In this document: positions 10,077 to 18,621 of the stretch, one piece after another
How the letters are laid out: every line of letters begins with the position of its first letter
Position numbering within the stretch: position 1 is the stretch's first letter
NCBI GenBank assembly: GCA_965277895.1
Contig: CBDIDR010000001.1
Location: forward strand, 930,001-994,000
Source: GCA-2862585 sp965277895
Lineage (GTDB): Bacteria; Bacteroidota; Bacteroidia; Flavobacteriales; UBA7312
Direction: 5' to 3'
Length of the DNA: 64,000 nucleotides
The notes under the pieces: generated by a model
Seen by the model: only the letters and a program-made list of their open reading frames with translations
What the model was told of the DNA's origin: nothing
Database searches by the model: none
Position numbers and translations under genes: made by a program

Positions 10077-10894
10077 TAATACTGTTCTTTTTCGTTAGGG
10101 AAATCTTTAGACTTGACATCAGAAACGTATTGTCCTACAGCCGACTGAATATCTTGGTATAAATTTAGGTAACGTCTCAAAAAACGCGGGCTAAATTCAT
10201 GCGTCATTCCAATCATGTCATGAAGGACCAGTACTTGTCCGTCAACCTCACTACCAGCACCTATTCCTATGACAGGAATAGTCAGTTCCTTAGCAACTTT
10301 TGAAGCTAGTTTAGAAGGTATTTTTTCAAGAACAAGAGCAAAGCAACCTGCTTTTTCTAGAAGTAGTGCATCTTCGATGAGTTTTTTTGCCTCCTCTTCT
10401 TCTTTTGCTCTAACTGTGTATGTGCCAAATTTATAAATCGATTGAGGAGTAAGTCCTAAATGTCCCATAACAGGAATACCAGCAGTTAAAATACGTTCAA
10501 TAGATTCAATGATTTCTTTTCCGCCTTCTAACTTTACAGAATGTGCTCCAGACTCTTTCATTATTTTAATAGCAGAATTTAAAGCTTCTTTGGAATTTCC
10601 TTGATACGTTCCAAAAGGCATATCAGCAACAATCAATGCTCTATCAACAGCTCTAACAACGGATGCTGTATGGTATATCATTTGATCAAGGGTAATGGGT
10701 AGGGTGGTTTCATGTCCAGCCATTACATTTGAGGCTGAATCACCCACTAGAATTACATCTACTCCTCCAGAATCAACAATTTTTGCAAGTGTATAATCGT
10801 ATGCGGTAAGCATAGAAATTTTCTCCTTGTTTTGTTTCATCTCAAGAAGAGAATGTGTCGTTATCTTTTTATAGACTTTCTTATGGACTGACAT
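10076..10894 (-). CDS. panB: 3-methyl-2-oxobutanoate hydroxymethyltransferase
   Basis: PanB adds a hydroxymethyl group from methylenetetrahydrofolate to 3-methyl-2-oxobutanoate, giving ketopantoate, the first committed step of pantothenate and CoA synthesis in the cytoplasm. The 272-residue length is normal. Visible family motifs are TAYDYTLAKIVDSGGVDVIL, VGDSASNVMAGHETT, the MPFGTYQ loop, KLEGG, GHLGLTPQS and GIGAGSEVDGQVLV; the metal-binding Asp and catalytic Glu regions are present. It begins two bases after the coiled-coil/SPOR gene and its stop overlaps the next start by one base. No other pan gene is in the window. Confidence 0.96.
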   Translation of the reverse strand: MSVHKKVYKKITTHSLLEMKQNKEKISMLTAYDYTLAKIVDSGGVDVILVGDSASNVMAGHETTLPITLDQMIYHTASVVRAVDRALIVADMPFGTYQGNSKEALNSAIKIMKESGAHSVKLEGGKEIIESIERILTAGIPVMGHLGLTPQSIYKFGTYTVRAKEEEEAKKLIEDALLLEKAGCFALVLEKIPSKLASKVAKELTIPVIGIGAGSEVDGQVLVLHDMIGMTHEFSPRFLRRYLNLYQDIQSAVGQYVSDVKSKDFPNEKEQY

Positions 10895-10896
10895 TG

Positions 10897-13221
10897 TTAA
10901 AATTTTACGATGAAGGAGTCTTCGAATCCTTTTTCACGCATTTTAACTAAGTGAGTTCTTGCTAAATTAAAACTATCGAACTTGCCAGAGATGTAAATAA
11001 TCTGTTGGTTTTTAGTGTAAATGGTGGTTAAGTCTTCTAATCCTTCAATATCAATTACGTCGTCAAATATACCTAATTGTACCCTATAAATAACACCCTC
11101 ATTACTTTCTGACTTATTTTCTCCCAAATTGAAGTTTAAAATTTCATTTTGGTACTGTTTGTTTTTTTCTTTTTCAAGTTGATACGATTCAGCAAACTGA
11201 GAAGCGATTAACTTTTGGCGTTCAATTTGTACTTTAACCGATTTACTTTCAAGGACTGCTTTTTCTTTTTCCTTTTCAGCTGTTTCTACTTTAAGAGTTA
11301 GATTAGCAATATCAGTTTCATTCTTCTTTTCAAGAGCTTGATATTTGGCGTATAAATCATCTAATGATTTTGTTTTGGACTCAATCTGTATGTTTTGTTG
11401 TTTTACTTTTTGGTTCAGTGTAGCAACCTCTCTGTTTAGCTCTTGAATTGATGCCGATTGTTTTTTGAGTGACTTTAGCTCTTTTGTTTTCTGAGCTAAA
11501 GCAGAATTTGTTTTATCCAGTAAAAGTTGGTTTTGCTCGAATTCTTTTTCAATACCCTTGTATTTATCAAGTTGAGTATTTAGTGATTTTATTTTATCGT
11601 TCAATTTAGAATTGGACTTTTCTATTTCTATAAATCCGTTTTTAAAGTCAATAAAATCGCTTTTCATCTGCGTAGATTCACTAATCTTACTGTTAGCTAA
11701 CGCTAGGGAATTACTTAATTTTTTATTCTCGTTTTGAAGGTTAATTGTTGTTTTTTTCTGCTTTGCTAACTCATTTTTACTTGAAGTTAATTCGGCATTA
11801 ATTTGACTTATCTTATTTGATAGTTCGTCTACTTTTTTATTTGAAGAGTTAAACTTATCGCTTGAGCTTTTGTTTGCAGAATCGAGTTGCTTTATTTTTT
11901 GATCTAATGTGTTATTTTTACTTTTAACTTCATTTAGTTCTGTTTGTACAGCCTTTTTACTTTTCAATAGTTCTTGTTTAGCTGCTTTTGTTGTAGCTAA
12001 CTCACTTTTCACTTCGTTAAGCGATTTTGTCAAATTACTTATTTCAGTTTTTGAGCTTAAAGTAGCCTGCGTTTTTTTCTGTAAGTCGTTTTTAAGAGTA
12101 TTATTTTGTTCAGTTATAGTTTTTAACTGGATTAATTTTTGATTTAATGAGGTGTTTTCCTTTTGTAAATCCGAATAGTTGTTGAGCTTATTTTTTAAAG
12201 AATTATTTTGTGTTTCAAGTTCTTTAATCTTCTTGTTTTCTTGAGTAAGTAGTGAATTCTTTTTCTTTAGGTCTGTAATAGTTTTTGCCTTTTCAGCAAT
12301 TCCTTTGCTTTGATTTTCTTTTAATAATTTATTCTCAGTTTCTAGAGCATATATTTTCTTAGACTGCTCATTAATTACTCTATCTCTATTTTTAATGAGA
12401 TCTTTGTTTTTTTGCTCTAAGTCGGATATCTTTTTAGTTTTCTCAGCAATAATTGAGGAATTGTTCTCCTTTTCTAACTTATATTCCATTTCTAGCTTGA
12501 CAAGCTTATCAGAGTTGGAACTTAGTTTATCAATCTTACTTTCGAGATCTTTTAACTTTTGATTAGACTTATCTTGACTTTTCTTGAGTATAGTGACAAA
12601 ATCAACTCTAGACTGAGAATTCGGCCCAATAATAAAGCCAAATTGTCCGGTTTTAAGCTCAGGCACTTCATATGCAGCTGCAAAATTATTATTAATGAAA
12701 ATATTATATGTTGAATTGGTGTAAATGATGTCAATGTAGTTATACTTGGAATTATCCTTGACATATTTATTTTTCACCCATCCTTTATTAGATTCTGTAC
12801 CGCTAAGATACTTTGAAGACTTCGACATAATTTTACGGATTCTATACTCCTTTTTGCCGTTTATTTCAATACCAATACATTGTGAGTTATCTTCTGACAT
12901 ATTTATTATAATTCCAGAAAAGAAATTTCTTTTCAAAGATGGCCCAATTTTTATGGCAGTTTTAATTCTGTAGGCGTCAGGTAAATCATTCTTTTTATGC
13001 AGTTTGATGAAGTCTGTTTCAGGATTATTTCTGTTTAAATATAAATCTCCATCATCAATAACTATATAGTTTTCCTTATCGACAACTGATGGAATTAAAT
13101 CGCTTTTAGAGTTAAAGCTTTCAGAAAAGAATTCGTCTTCAAAAGAAGATAAAGAGGTAGTTTGGGAATAAGCAATAAGAGACAAGACCAAACTTAAGAA
13201 TAAGCTAATATATTTTTTCAT
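10897..13221 (-). CDS. Exported coiled-coil protein with C-terminal SPOR-like domain
   Basis: The likely start is the ATG at 13221 (MKKYISLFLS), which gives a proper signal peptide ending AYSQ; the longer upstream ORF adds eight residues before it. Residues ~40-210 look like a concanavalin/LamG-type beta domain (DLYLNRNN, IKIGPSLKRNFFSGIII, KTGQFGFIIG). Residues ~215-690 are a long, Lys/Glu/Asn-rich coiled coil. The last ~65 residues (VIYRVQLGIFDD to FEDSFIVKF) resemble a SPOR domain, which in known proteins binds denuded septal peptidoglycan. A periplasmic or envelope structural role is inferred; no named family is recognised. It is the first gene of the panB operon and is divergent from the lipoprotein gene at 13290. 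Confidence 0.8.
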   Translation of the reverse strand: MKKYISLFLSLVLSLIAYSQTTSLSSFEDEFFSESFNSKSDLIPSVVDKENYIVIDDGDLYLNRNNPETDFIKLHKKNDLPDAYRIKTAIKIGPSLKRNFFSGIIINMSEDNSQCIGIEINGKKEYRIRKIMSKSSKYLSGTESNKGWVKNKYVKDNSKYNYIDIIYTNSTYNIFINNNFAAAYEVPELKTGQFGFIIGPNSQSRVDFVTILKKSQDKSNQKLKDLESKIDKLSSNSDKLVKLEMEYKLEKENNSSIIAEKTKKISDLEQKNKDLIKNRDRVINEQSKKIYALETENKLLKENQSKGIAEKAKTITDLKKKNSLLTQENKKIKELETQNNSLKNKLNNYSDLQKENTSLNQKLIQLKTITEQNNTLKNDLQKKTQATLSSKTEISNLTKSLNEVKSELATTKAAKQELLKSKKAVQTELNEVKSKNNTLDQKIKQLDSANKSSSDKFNSSNKKVDELSNKISQINAELTSSKNELAKQKKTTINLQNENKKLSNSLALANSKISESTQMKSDFIDFKNGFIEIEKSNSKLNDKIKSLNTQLDKYKGIEKEFEQNQLLLDKTNSALAQKTKELKSLKKQSASIQELNREVATLNQKVKQQNIQIESKTKSLDDLYAKYQALEKKNETDIANLTLKVETAEKEKEKAVLESKSVKVQIERQKLIASQFAESYQLEKEKNKQYQNEILNFNLGENKSESNEGVIYRVQLGIFDDVIDIEGLEDLTTIYTKNQQIIYISGKFDSFNLARTHLVKMREKGFEDSFIVKF

Positions 13222-13276
13222 GGTAAATATTATGTTTGAGCACAAATGTACTAAGTGTTATTTGGAATTAAAAGTA

Positions 13277-13284
13277 TAAATTTG
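13277..13284 (+). promoter_or_regulatory. Bacteroidota -7 box (TATAAATTTG context)
   Basis: TAAATTTG fits the TAnnTTTG -7 consensus of the Bacteroidota housekeeping sigma factor. It ends five bases before the ATG at 13290, so the transcript would have almost no leader. No convincing -33 element is seen. Confidence 0.6.
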
Positions 13285-13289
13285 CCCTT

Positions 13290-14345
13290 ATGAAAAAAAG
13301 TTATTTACTGTTTTTTTTAGTCATAGCCACTTTAACAGCCTGTGAAACCGACTTTGAAGTCAACGCACCATGGAAAGAAACTGCAGTTATTTATGGTTTG
13401 TTAGACCAAACTGTGGATACCCAAAAAGTTGTTATTTACAAAGCTTTTTTAGGTCAAGAAAGTGCTTATACCATGGCTCAAGAGCCAGACTCCTTTTATT
13501 ATGCTGAAGGTCAATTGGATGTAATGCTTTATGGAATCAACTCAAATGACGATACTGTACAAACTATAACTTTAGATTACAACCTTTCTGATGGTCGATT
13601 TAGTACAGGTTTTGATACTATTTTCTCGACTGAATATTCAGTAGAATATATCACTACCGAAAGTCTTGATGAATCTTTAGTCTATCACTTATATGTTCAC
13701 AATATAGAAAGCGGTTATGAGGCTCGTTCATCAACAGCTTTAATAGAGCCTTTGGATATTAATCAAGGGTTTACAGACGAAATAAAGTTTTTTAAGAATA
13801 ATGAGTATAGAAATCACAGGCTGCAATGGTCTTCTTCTAGAAACGGAAAAATTTATAGACCGTTTTTGAGGTTTTACTACTACGAAAGAAATGTTTCTAC
13901 TGGAAATGTTGTGCGAAAATTCATTGATAAGTCATATTCTCAAATGTATTCAACTAATTCGTCAGGAGGAAATGATATGGAGCTCTATATTACAGGTGAA
14001 AGTTTTTATTTTTTCGTTGCCAATAGTATTTCGGAAAATATAAATGTACAACGTATCAATGCAAAACAATTAGAAGATGGTTTTGAAGAATACGATTATT
14101 GGGTAGGAGGAGTAGATTTTCTATTTCTAGTTGGAGGTGTTGACATTGCTCAATACATAGAGATTAATAATTTACCTACTTTAATATTTCAAGATCCACC
14201 AGCTTTTACCAATATTGAAAATGGGAGGGGAGTTTTCTCTTCAAGGCTTAATGCTCAGCAAACAGGTAAGTACTTAAGTGTATCTTCTTTAGATGAGTTA
14301 TCGAATGGAGATCTTACCGATCAGTTAAACTTCATAGAGCCGTAA
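13290..14345 (+). CDS. Hypothetical lipoprotein
   Basis: This 351-residue protein has a lipoprotein signal (MKKSYLLFFLVIATLTACE) with the lipobox Cys at residue 18. The rest is beta-rich (EYSVEYITTESLDESLVYHL, YEARSSTALIEP) and resembles in layout the DUF4249-type outer-membrane lipoproteins that accompany TonB receptors, such as the one at 43731, but I cannot place it firmly in that family. There is no TonB receptor beside it. It is divergent from the coiled-coil/SPOR gene, with 68 bases between the two starts, and lies 110 bases upstream of dnaK. Function unknown. Confidence 0.8.
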   Translation: MKKSYLLFFLVIATLTACETDFEVNAPWKETAVIYGLLDQTVDTQKVVIYKAFLGQESAYTMAQEPDSFYYAEGQLDVMLYGINSNDDTVQTITLDYNLSDGRFSTGFDTIFSTEYSVEYITTESLDESLVYHLYVHNIESGYEARSSTALIEPLDINQGFTDEIKFFKNNEYRNHRLQWSSSRNGKIYRPFLRFYYYERNVSTGNVVRKFIDKSYSQMYSTNSSGGNDMELYITGESFYFFVANSISENINVQRINAKQLEDGFEEYDYWVGGVDFLFLVGGVDIAQYIEINNLPTLIFQDPPAFTNIENGRGVFSSRLNAQQTGKYLSVSSLDELSNGDLTDQLNFIEP

Positions 14346-14394
14346 ATCTGTCATTCTGTCTTTATTTTCTGAATTTATGTCATCGCTTTAGATG

Positions 14395-14411
14395 TTGGCA
14401 CAGACTTTGTA
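14395..14411 (+). promoter_or_regulatory. Candidate sigma-54 (-24/-12) promoter of dnaK
   Basis: TTGGCACAGACTTTGTA resembles the sigma-54 consensus TGGCAC-N5-TTGC. The GG of the -24 element (14397-14398) is separated by exactly ten bases from the GT that replaces GC at -12 (14409-14410). It lies 45 bases upstream of the dnaK ATG. No TAnnTTTG box is visible in this intergenic region. Confidence 0.45.
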
Positions 14412-14455
14412 TATAAGTAAAAGCGAAACACGCTAAAACATTAAATTTATATACA

Positions 14456-16360
14456 ATGAGCAAAATTATTGGAATTGATTTAGGAACTACCAACTCATGC
14501 GTTTCCGTAATGGAAGGAAATGAACCAGTAGTAATACCTAATAGTGAAGGTAAAAGAACAACACCTTCAATCGTTGCTTTCGTAGAAGGTGGCGAAAGAA
14601 AAGTAGGAGACCCTGCCAAAAGACAGGCGATTACTAATCCAGAAAAAACAATTGCTTCTATCAAGCGATTTATGGGAGAATCATTCTCTAAAGTACATAA
14701 AGAAGCGGGACGTGTTCCTTACAAAGTAGTAAAAGGAGATAACGATACTCCTAGAGTATTAATTGACGATAGAAAATACACGCCACAAGAAATTTCGGCT
14801 ATGATTCTTCAGAAAATGAAGAAAACAGCTGAGGATTATTTAGGGCATGAAGTTAAGGAAGCAGTAGTAACTGTTCCTGCTTATTTTAACGATGCACAAC
14901 GTCAGGCTACAAAAGAAGCTGGCGAGGTTGCAGGACTTAAAGTGAGTCGAATTATTAACGAGCCTACTGCTGCCGCATTAGCTTATGGACTTGATAAGTC
15001 TGATAAAGACAGAACCATTGCTGTTTTCGATTTAGGTGGTGGTACTTTTGACATATCCGTATTAGAGCTTGGTGATGGAGTATTTGAAGTAAAATCTACT
15101 AATGGTGATACTCACCTTGGTGGAGATGACTTTGACCAAGTATTGATTGACTGGATGGCTGAAGAGTTTAAGTCTGAAGAAAACATTGACTTAAGACAAG
15201 ATCCAATGGCTTTACAGCGTCTAAAAGAGGCTGCTGAAAAAGCTAAGGTAGAATTATCTTCAAGTGCACAAACGGAAATCAACTTACCGTACATTACAGC
15301 AACTGCTTCTGGACCTAAGCACTTGGTAAGGACGCTAACTAAAGCTCAGTTCGAGAAATTAGCCGATAAGCTTATCCAAGCAACAATAGAGCCTTGCAAA
15401 CAAGCACTAAAAGATGCAGGGATGTCTGCAAGTGATATTGACGAAGTTATTTTGGTAGGTGGTTCAACACGCATACCGGCTATTCAAAACATAGTGAAAG
15501 AATTTTTTGGTAAAGAACCTTCGAAAGGAGTAAACCCTGATGAAGTAGTGGCTATTGGAGCAGCTATTCAAGGTGGTGTTCTTACAGGAGATGTGAAAGA
15601 TGTTCTATTATTGGACGTTACGCCACTATCTTTAGGAATTGAAACTATGGGTGGTGTAATGACTAAGCTAATTGAGTCTAACACGACTATTCCTACCAAG
15701 AAGTCAGAAGTGTTCTCTACAGCTGCTGACAATCAGCCTGCGGTAGATATTCATGTACTACAAGGTGAAAGACCAATGTCTGCTGATAACAAAACTATCG
15801 GGCGTTTCCAATTGTCTGATATTCCGCCTGCACCAAGAGGAGTACCTCAAATTGAAGTAACTTTTGATATTGACGCTAATGGTATATTGAATGTATCGGC
15901 AAAGGATAAAGCGACTGGTAAAGAGCAAAACATTAAGATTGAAGCCTCTTCTGGACTTTCTGACGAAGAAATCGAAAGAATGAAGAAAGAAGCTGAAGCT
16001 AACGCTGATGCCGACAAGCAAGCAAAAGAACAGGTTGAAAAGATAAACGCTGCAGATGCAATGATTTTCCAAACTGAAAAGCAACTGAAAGAGTATGGTG
16101 ATAAATTATCTGACGATAAGAAAAAGCCTATTGAGGATGCTTTAGAAGGATTGAAAAAAGCACACGAAAGCAAAGACTTAGCCGCAATTGATGCTGCTAT
16201 GGAAACCATCAATACAGCTTGGACTGCTGCATCTGAAGAAATGTATAAAGCTACACAAGATCAGCAAGCTGCTGACGGCGGTGCTACTCAGGCAAATCCA
16301 GAAGGTGGAGCCGATGACGTTACCGATGTAGACTTTGAAGAAGTAAAGGAAGATAAGTAG
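14456..16360 (+). CDS. dnaK: Molecular chaperone DnaK (Hsp70)
   Basis: DnaK is the ATP-driven cytoplasmic chaperone that binds exposed hydrophobic segments with DnaJ and GrpE. The 634-residue length is typical. Motifs include GIDLGTTNSCVSVMEG at the N-terminus, the DLGGGTFDIS phosphate loop near residue 195, VGGSTRIPAIQ near 338, the linker DVLLLDVTPLSLGIE near 385, the substrate-binding beta-domain and an acidic tail (DDVTDVDFEEVKEDK). It appears monocistronic: neither dnaJ nor grpE is adjacent and a strong terminator follows. A sigma-54-like promoter lies upstream instead of the usual -7 box. Confidence 0.98.
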   Translation: MSKIIGIDLGTTNSCVSVMEGNEPVVIPNSEGKRTTPSIVAFVEGGERKVGDPAKRQAITNPEKTIASIKRFMGESFSKVHKEAGRVPYKVVKGDNDTPRVLIDDRKYTPQEISAMILQKMKKTAEDYLGHEVKEAVVTVPAYFNDAQRQATKEAGEVAGLKVSRIINEPTAAALAYGLDKSDKDRTIAVFDLGGGTFDISVLELGDGVFEVKSTNGDTHLGGDDFDQVLIDWMAEEFKSEENIDLRQDPMALQRLKEAAEKAKVELSSSAQTEINLPYITATASGPKHLVRTLTKAQFEKLADKLIQATIEPCKQALKDAGMSASDIDEVILVGGSTRIPAIQNIVKEFFGKEPSKGVNPDEVVAIGAAIQGGVLTGDVKDVLLLDVTPLSLGIETMGGVMTKLIESNTTIPTKKSEVFSTAADNQPAVDIHVLQGERPMSADNKTIGRFQLSDIPPAPRGVPQIEVTFDIDANGILNVSAKDKATGKEQNIKIEASSGLSDEEIERMKKEAEANADADKQAKEQVEKINAADAMIFQTEKQLKEYGDKLSDDKKKPIEDALEGLKKAHESKDLAAIDAAMETINTAWTAASEEMYKATQDQQAADGGATQANPEGGADDVTDVDFEEVKEDK

Positions 16361-16387
16361 CATAACTTTCTCCTTTTAGTTAGTGGA

Positions 16388-16414
16388 AAAGCCCCTCTTT
16401 TGAGGGGTTTTTTT
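16388..16414 (+). terminator. Rho-independent terminator of dnaK
   Basis: CCCCTC, a four-base T loop and GAGGGG form a perfect six-pair stem (16392-16407), followed by a run of T residues. It starts about 30 bases after the dnaK stop. Confidence 0.85.
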
Positions 16415-16524
16415 ATGTAAATACAGACCTTGAAATTTGTATTTCTGTTTTTTTTGTTTTGCAGGGTTAATTGGGTAAGCCGAAAACCAATCTTTCTAGA
16501 GTAGGCAAAATAAACTTAAAGAAA

Positions 16525-16809
16525 ATGAAAAAATTACTTTTTTTAGTGATGAGCCTATGCATGCTCTCAAACTTATCTTATGCATCTTTTCCAGTTGTTG
16601 AAAATGATTCTTCAAGTGAAGTAGTAGTCTTCGAATCAAATACAGATGATGAAATCTTTCATTGGGGAGGTCTTGCATTAGGCTTCTTACTTGGTCTAAT
16701 TGGTGTTGGAATTGCGTATTTATTTAGTAAAAACCCTGCGGTGAAACGCAGTAGTTGGTATGGCTTAGGTCTGTGGGCAATTGTATTTTTACTAGCAGGA
16801 AGTAATTAG
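16525..16809 (+). CDS. Small exported two-segment membrane protein
   Basis: The ATG at 16525 (MKKLLFLVMSLCML) begins a signal peptide; an earlier in-frame start would only add an unlikely hydrophilic leader. The 94-residue protein has a signal sequence ending YASFP, an acidic spacer, a glycine-rich membrane segment (LALGFLLGLIGVGIAYLFS), a basic SKNPAVKRSSWYGL motif and a final hydrophobic segment. A second, broken copy lies at 17008-17313 with the same order and the same GVGIAYL-x-SK and SSWYGL motifs. I do not recognise the family. It has its own terminator. Confidence 0.7.
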   Translation: MKKLLFLVMSLCMLSNLSYASFPVVENDSSSEVVVFESNTDDEIFHWGGLALGFLLGLIGVGIAYLFSKNPAVKRSSWYGLGLWAIVFLLAGSN

Positions 16810-16833
16810 CATTCGATGATCTAAAATTGCTTA

Positions 16834-16863
16834 AGTCCCTCCGATAATGAGGGGCTTTTTTTG
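16834..16863 (+). terminator. Rho-independent terminator
   Basis: AGTCCCTC (16834-16841) pairs with GAGGGGCT (16849-16856) around a seven-base loop and is followed by seven T residues. It lies 24 bases after the stop of the small membrane protein. Confidence 0.8.
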
Positions 16864-17007
16864 TGAGCTGTTTTCCTATGCTAAAAAAGTTGTTTTGAAG
16901 TGGTAATATTTTATGTATTAAGTGTGATTTTTTTATGTTGTAAAATGGTAGTTCAATTAGATTTTTTTACTTAATTCGCACCGATTTTAAAGTTAACTAA
17001 TTAAACC

Positions 17008-17313
17008 ATGAAAAAGATAGTTTCAATTTTACTTTTCCTTTGTGTATTACCCCATTTTTCACACGCTTCTTTTCCAATTTAAAAAACTACTGAGCTAACA
17101 GAACTATCCGTTGAAGGTGATGATTTGTCGTTTTCAACTTACGAACGAAACCTAACCTTTTGTTGGATAGGATTTGTCTTGGGCTTCTTGTTAAATATAG
17201 TTGGGGTTGGTATTGCATACCTAATTAGTAAAGATTATCAGCTAAGAAGGTCCTCTTGGTATGGTTTAGCGGCTTTAGTGTTTTCAGGTCTCTTCCTGAT
17301 CCTCTTGATGTAG
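17008..17313 (+). pseudogene. Broken paralogue of the small membrane protein (in-frame stop)
   Basis: Starting at ATG 17008 the frame reads a signal peptide (MKKIVSILLFLCVLPHFSHA), then SFPI and a TAA at 17080-17082. It then continues in the same frame without further stops through KTTELTELSVEGDDL, the membrane segment FVLGFLLNIVGVGIAYLIS, RRSSWYGL and a final hydrophobic segment to TAG at 17313. The order and motifs match the intact neighbour at 16525, whose SFPVVEN aligns with SFPI-stop. One substitution is therefore enough to explain the break. An internal TTG at 17125 could still start the second half, but without the signal peptide. The TAG abuts the convergent smpB stop. Confidence 0.75.
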
Positions 17314-17757
17314 TTATTTGCTTGCTCTGTCAATATCTCGCTTAACATCTCTGTCTTTAAGAGTGTTTCGCTTGTCGTGAAGCTTTTTGCCTTTAGCAAC
17401 TGCAATTTCTAATTTTGCCCAACCTTTTTCGCTTAAAAACAATCTAAGAGGAACGATGGTTAGTCCCACATCTTTCATCTTCTTTTGAATCTTATCCAGT
17501 TCTTGACGATTTAAGAGGAGTTTTCTTTCACGTTTAGGTAAGTGGTTGGCATAATTACCAAAGGCATATTCCTCGATATGCATACCAATGATAAACAGTT
17601 CATCTTTTTTGAAAGAGCAAAACGAATCGGTAATGGCCGCTTTACTCTCACGAATAGATTTTATCTCCGTTCCTGTAAGTTGTATGCCAGCCACAAATTT
17701 ATCGAGTATTTGATACTCAAAACGTGCTTTTTTATTTTGGATGTTCACCGATTTCAT
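17314..17757 (-). CDS. smpB: SsrA-binding protein SmpB
   Basis: SmpB (147 residues) binds tmRNA and brings it to ribosomes stalled on broken mRNAs (trans-translation). Family motifs are visible: NKKARFEYQILDKFVAGIQL, TGTEIKSIRESKAAI, the LLLNRQEL segment, KGWAKLEIAVAKGKKLHDKR and the basic C-terminal tail DVKRDIDRASK, which is normally disordered until it enters the mRNA channel. It lies 21 bases downstream of the ZIP transporter gene and may be read through from it. TAACTTCG upstream is a weak match to the -7 box. Confidence 0.96.
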   Translation of the reverse strand: MKSVNIQNKKARFEYQILDKFVAGIQLTGTEIKSIRESKAAITDSFCSFKKDELFIIGMHIEEYAFGNYANHLPKRERKLLLNRQELDKIQKKMKDVGLTIVPLRLFLSEKGWAKLEIAVAKGKKLHDKRNTLKDRDVKRDIDRASK

Positions 17758-17778
17758 GATGCGGCGAAGTTACGGATT

Positions 17779-18621
17779 TTATCCTAGTGCAACATCAAGA
17801 ATCATCATGACGATAAATCCGGCAATAAGTCCCATAGTGGCGAGGTCTGTATTTCCACCACTTTGACTTTCTGGAATAACTTCTTCAACTACTATGAATA
17901 TCATAGCACCAGCAGCGAAGGCTAGAGCGTATGGTAATATAGGTAAAGTGTAGATTACCGCTGCCGCACCAATAACTGCAAAAATAGGCTCTACAATTGC
18001 TGATAATTGCCCCCACTTCCAGCTCTTCCATTTACTAACGCCTTGTCGTCTTAGTGGCATAGATACAGCAAAGCCCTCTGGGAAATTCTGAATACCTATT
18101 CCAATTGCTAGGGCTATGGCAGCTCCAATTTCGAATCCAGGAATTCCATGAGAAATAGCACCAAAAGCTACCCCAACTGCCAAGCCTTCAGGGATATTAT
18201 GTAGGGCAATAGCAAGAACTAATAAGATAGTTTTTTTCCATTTGGTTGGGTAGCCTTCAGCCTCCTCTACTTTTTTGAAGAGGTGCAAGTGTGGAATGAT
18301 TTTATCTAGCCAATATAAAAATAAGGCTCCCATAAAAAAGCCTACTGCAGGAGGGAACCAAGATGGCAAGTTAGACGTTCCCATTTCATTTTGCATTTCT
18401 ACGTAACTAATAGCGGGGGATAAAAGTGACCAAAAACTAGCAGCTATCATTACTCCACCAGTGAATCCTAGTGAAGCGTCCAATAATTTTCTGTTGGTTT
18501 TATTGAAAAATACAACTAATGCAGCTCCTGAAGCAGTTAGTCCCCAGGTAAAAAGCCCAGCTAGTAGAGCTTGAAGAACAGCATGTTGTGCTACAAACCA
18601 TGTATATAAATCGTTTATCAT
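17779..18621 (-). CDS. ZIP-family divalent metal transporter
   Basis: This 280-residue inner-membrane protein has about eight hydrophobic segments and the two ZIP metal-binding signatures in adjacent helices, HNIPEGLAVGVAFGA near residue 150 and NFPEGFAVSMPL near 190. A cytoplasmic loop carries a short His stretch (IPHLHLFKK). ZIP proteins (ZupT/GufA type) import zinc, iron or manganese; the exact metal cannot be read. Its start overlaps the stop of the DtxR-family repressor by four bases (ATGA), so repressor and transporter are translationally coupled. That fits a metal-controlled uptake unit. Confidence 0.93.
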   Translation of the reverse strand: MINDLYTWFVAQHAVLQALLAGLFTWGLTASGAALVVFFNKTNRKLLDASLGFTGGVMIAASFWSLLSPAISYVEMQNEMGTSNLPSWFPPAVGFFMGALFLYWLDKIIPHLHLFKKVEEAEGYPTKWKKTILLVLAIALHNIPEGLAVGVAFGAISHGIPGFEIGAAIALAIGIGIQNFPEGFAVSMPLRRQGVSKWKSWKWGQLSAIVEPIFAVIGAAAVIYTLPILPYALAFAAGAMIFIVVEEVIPESQSGGNTDLATMGLIAGFIVMMILDVALG

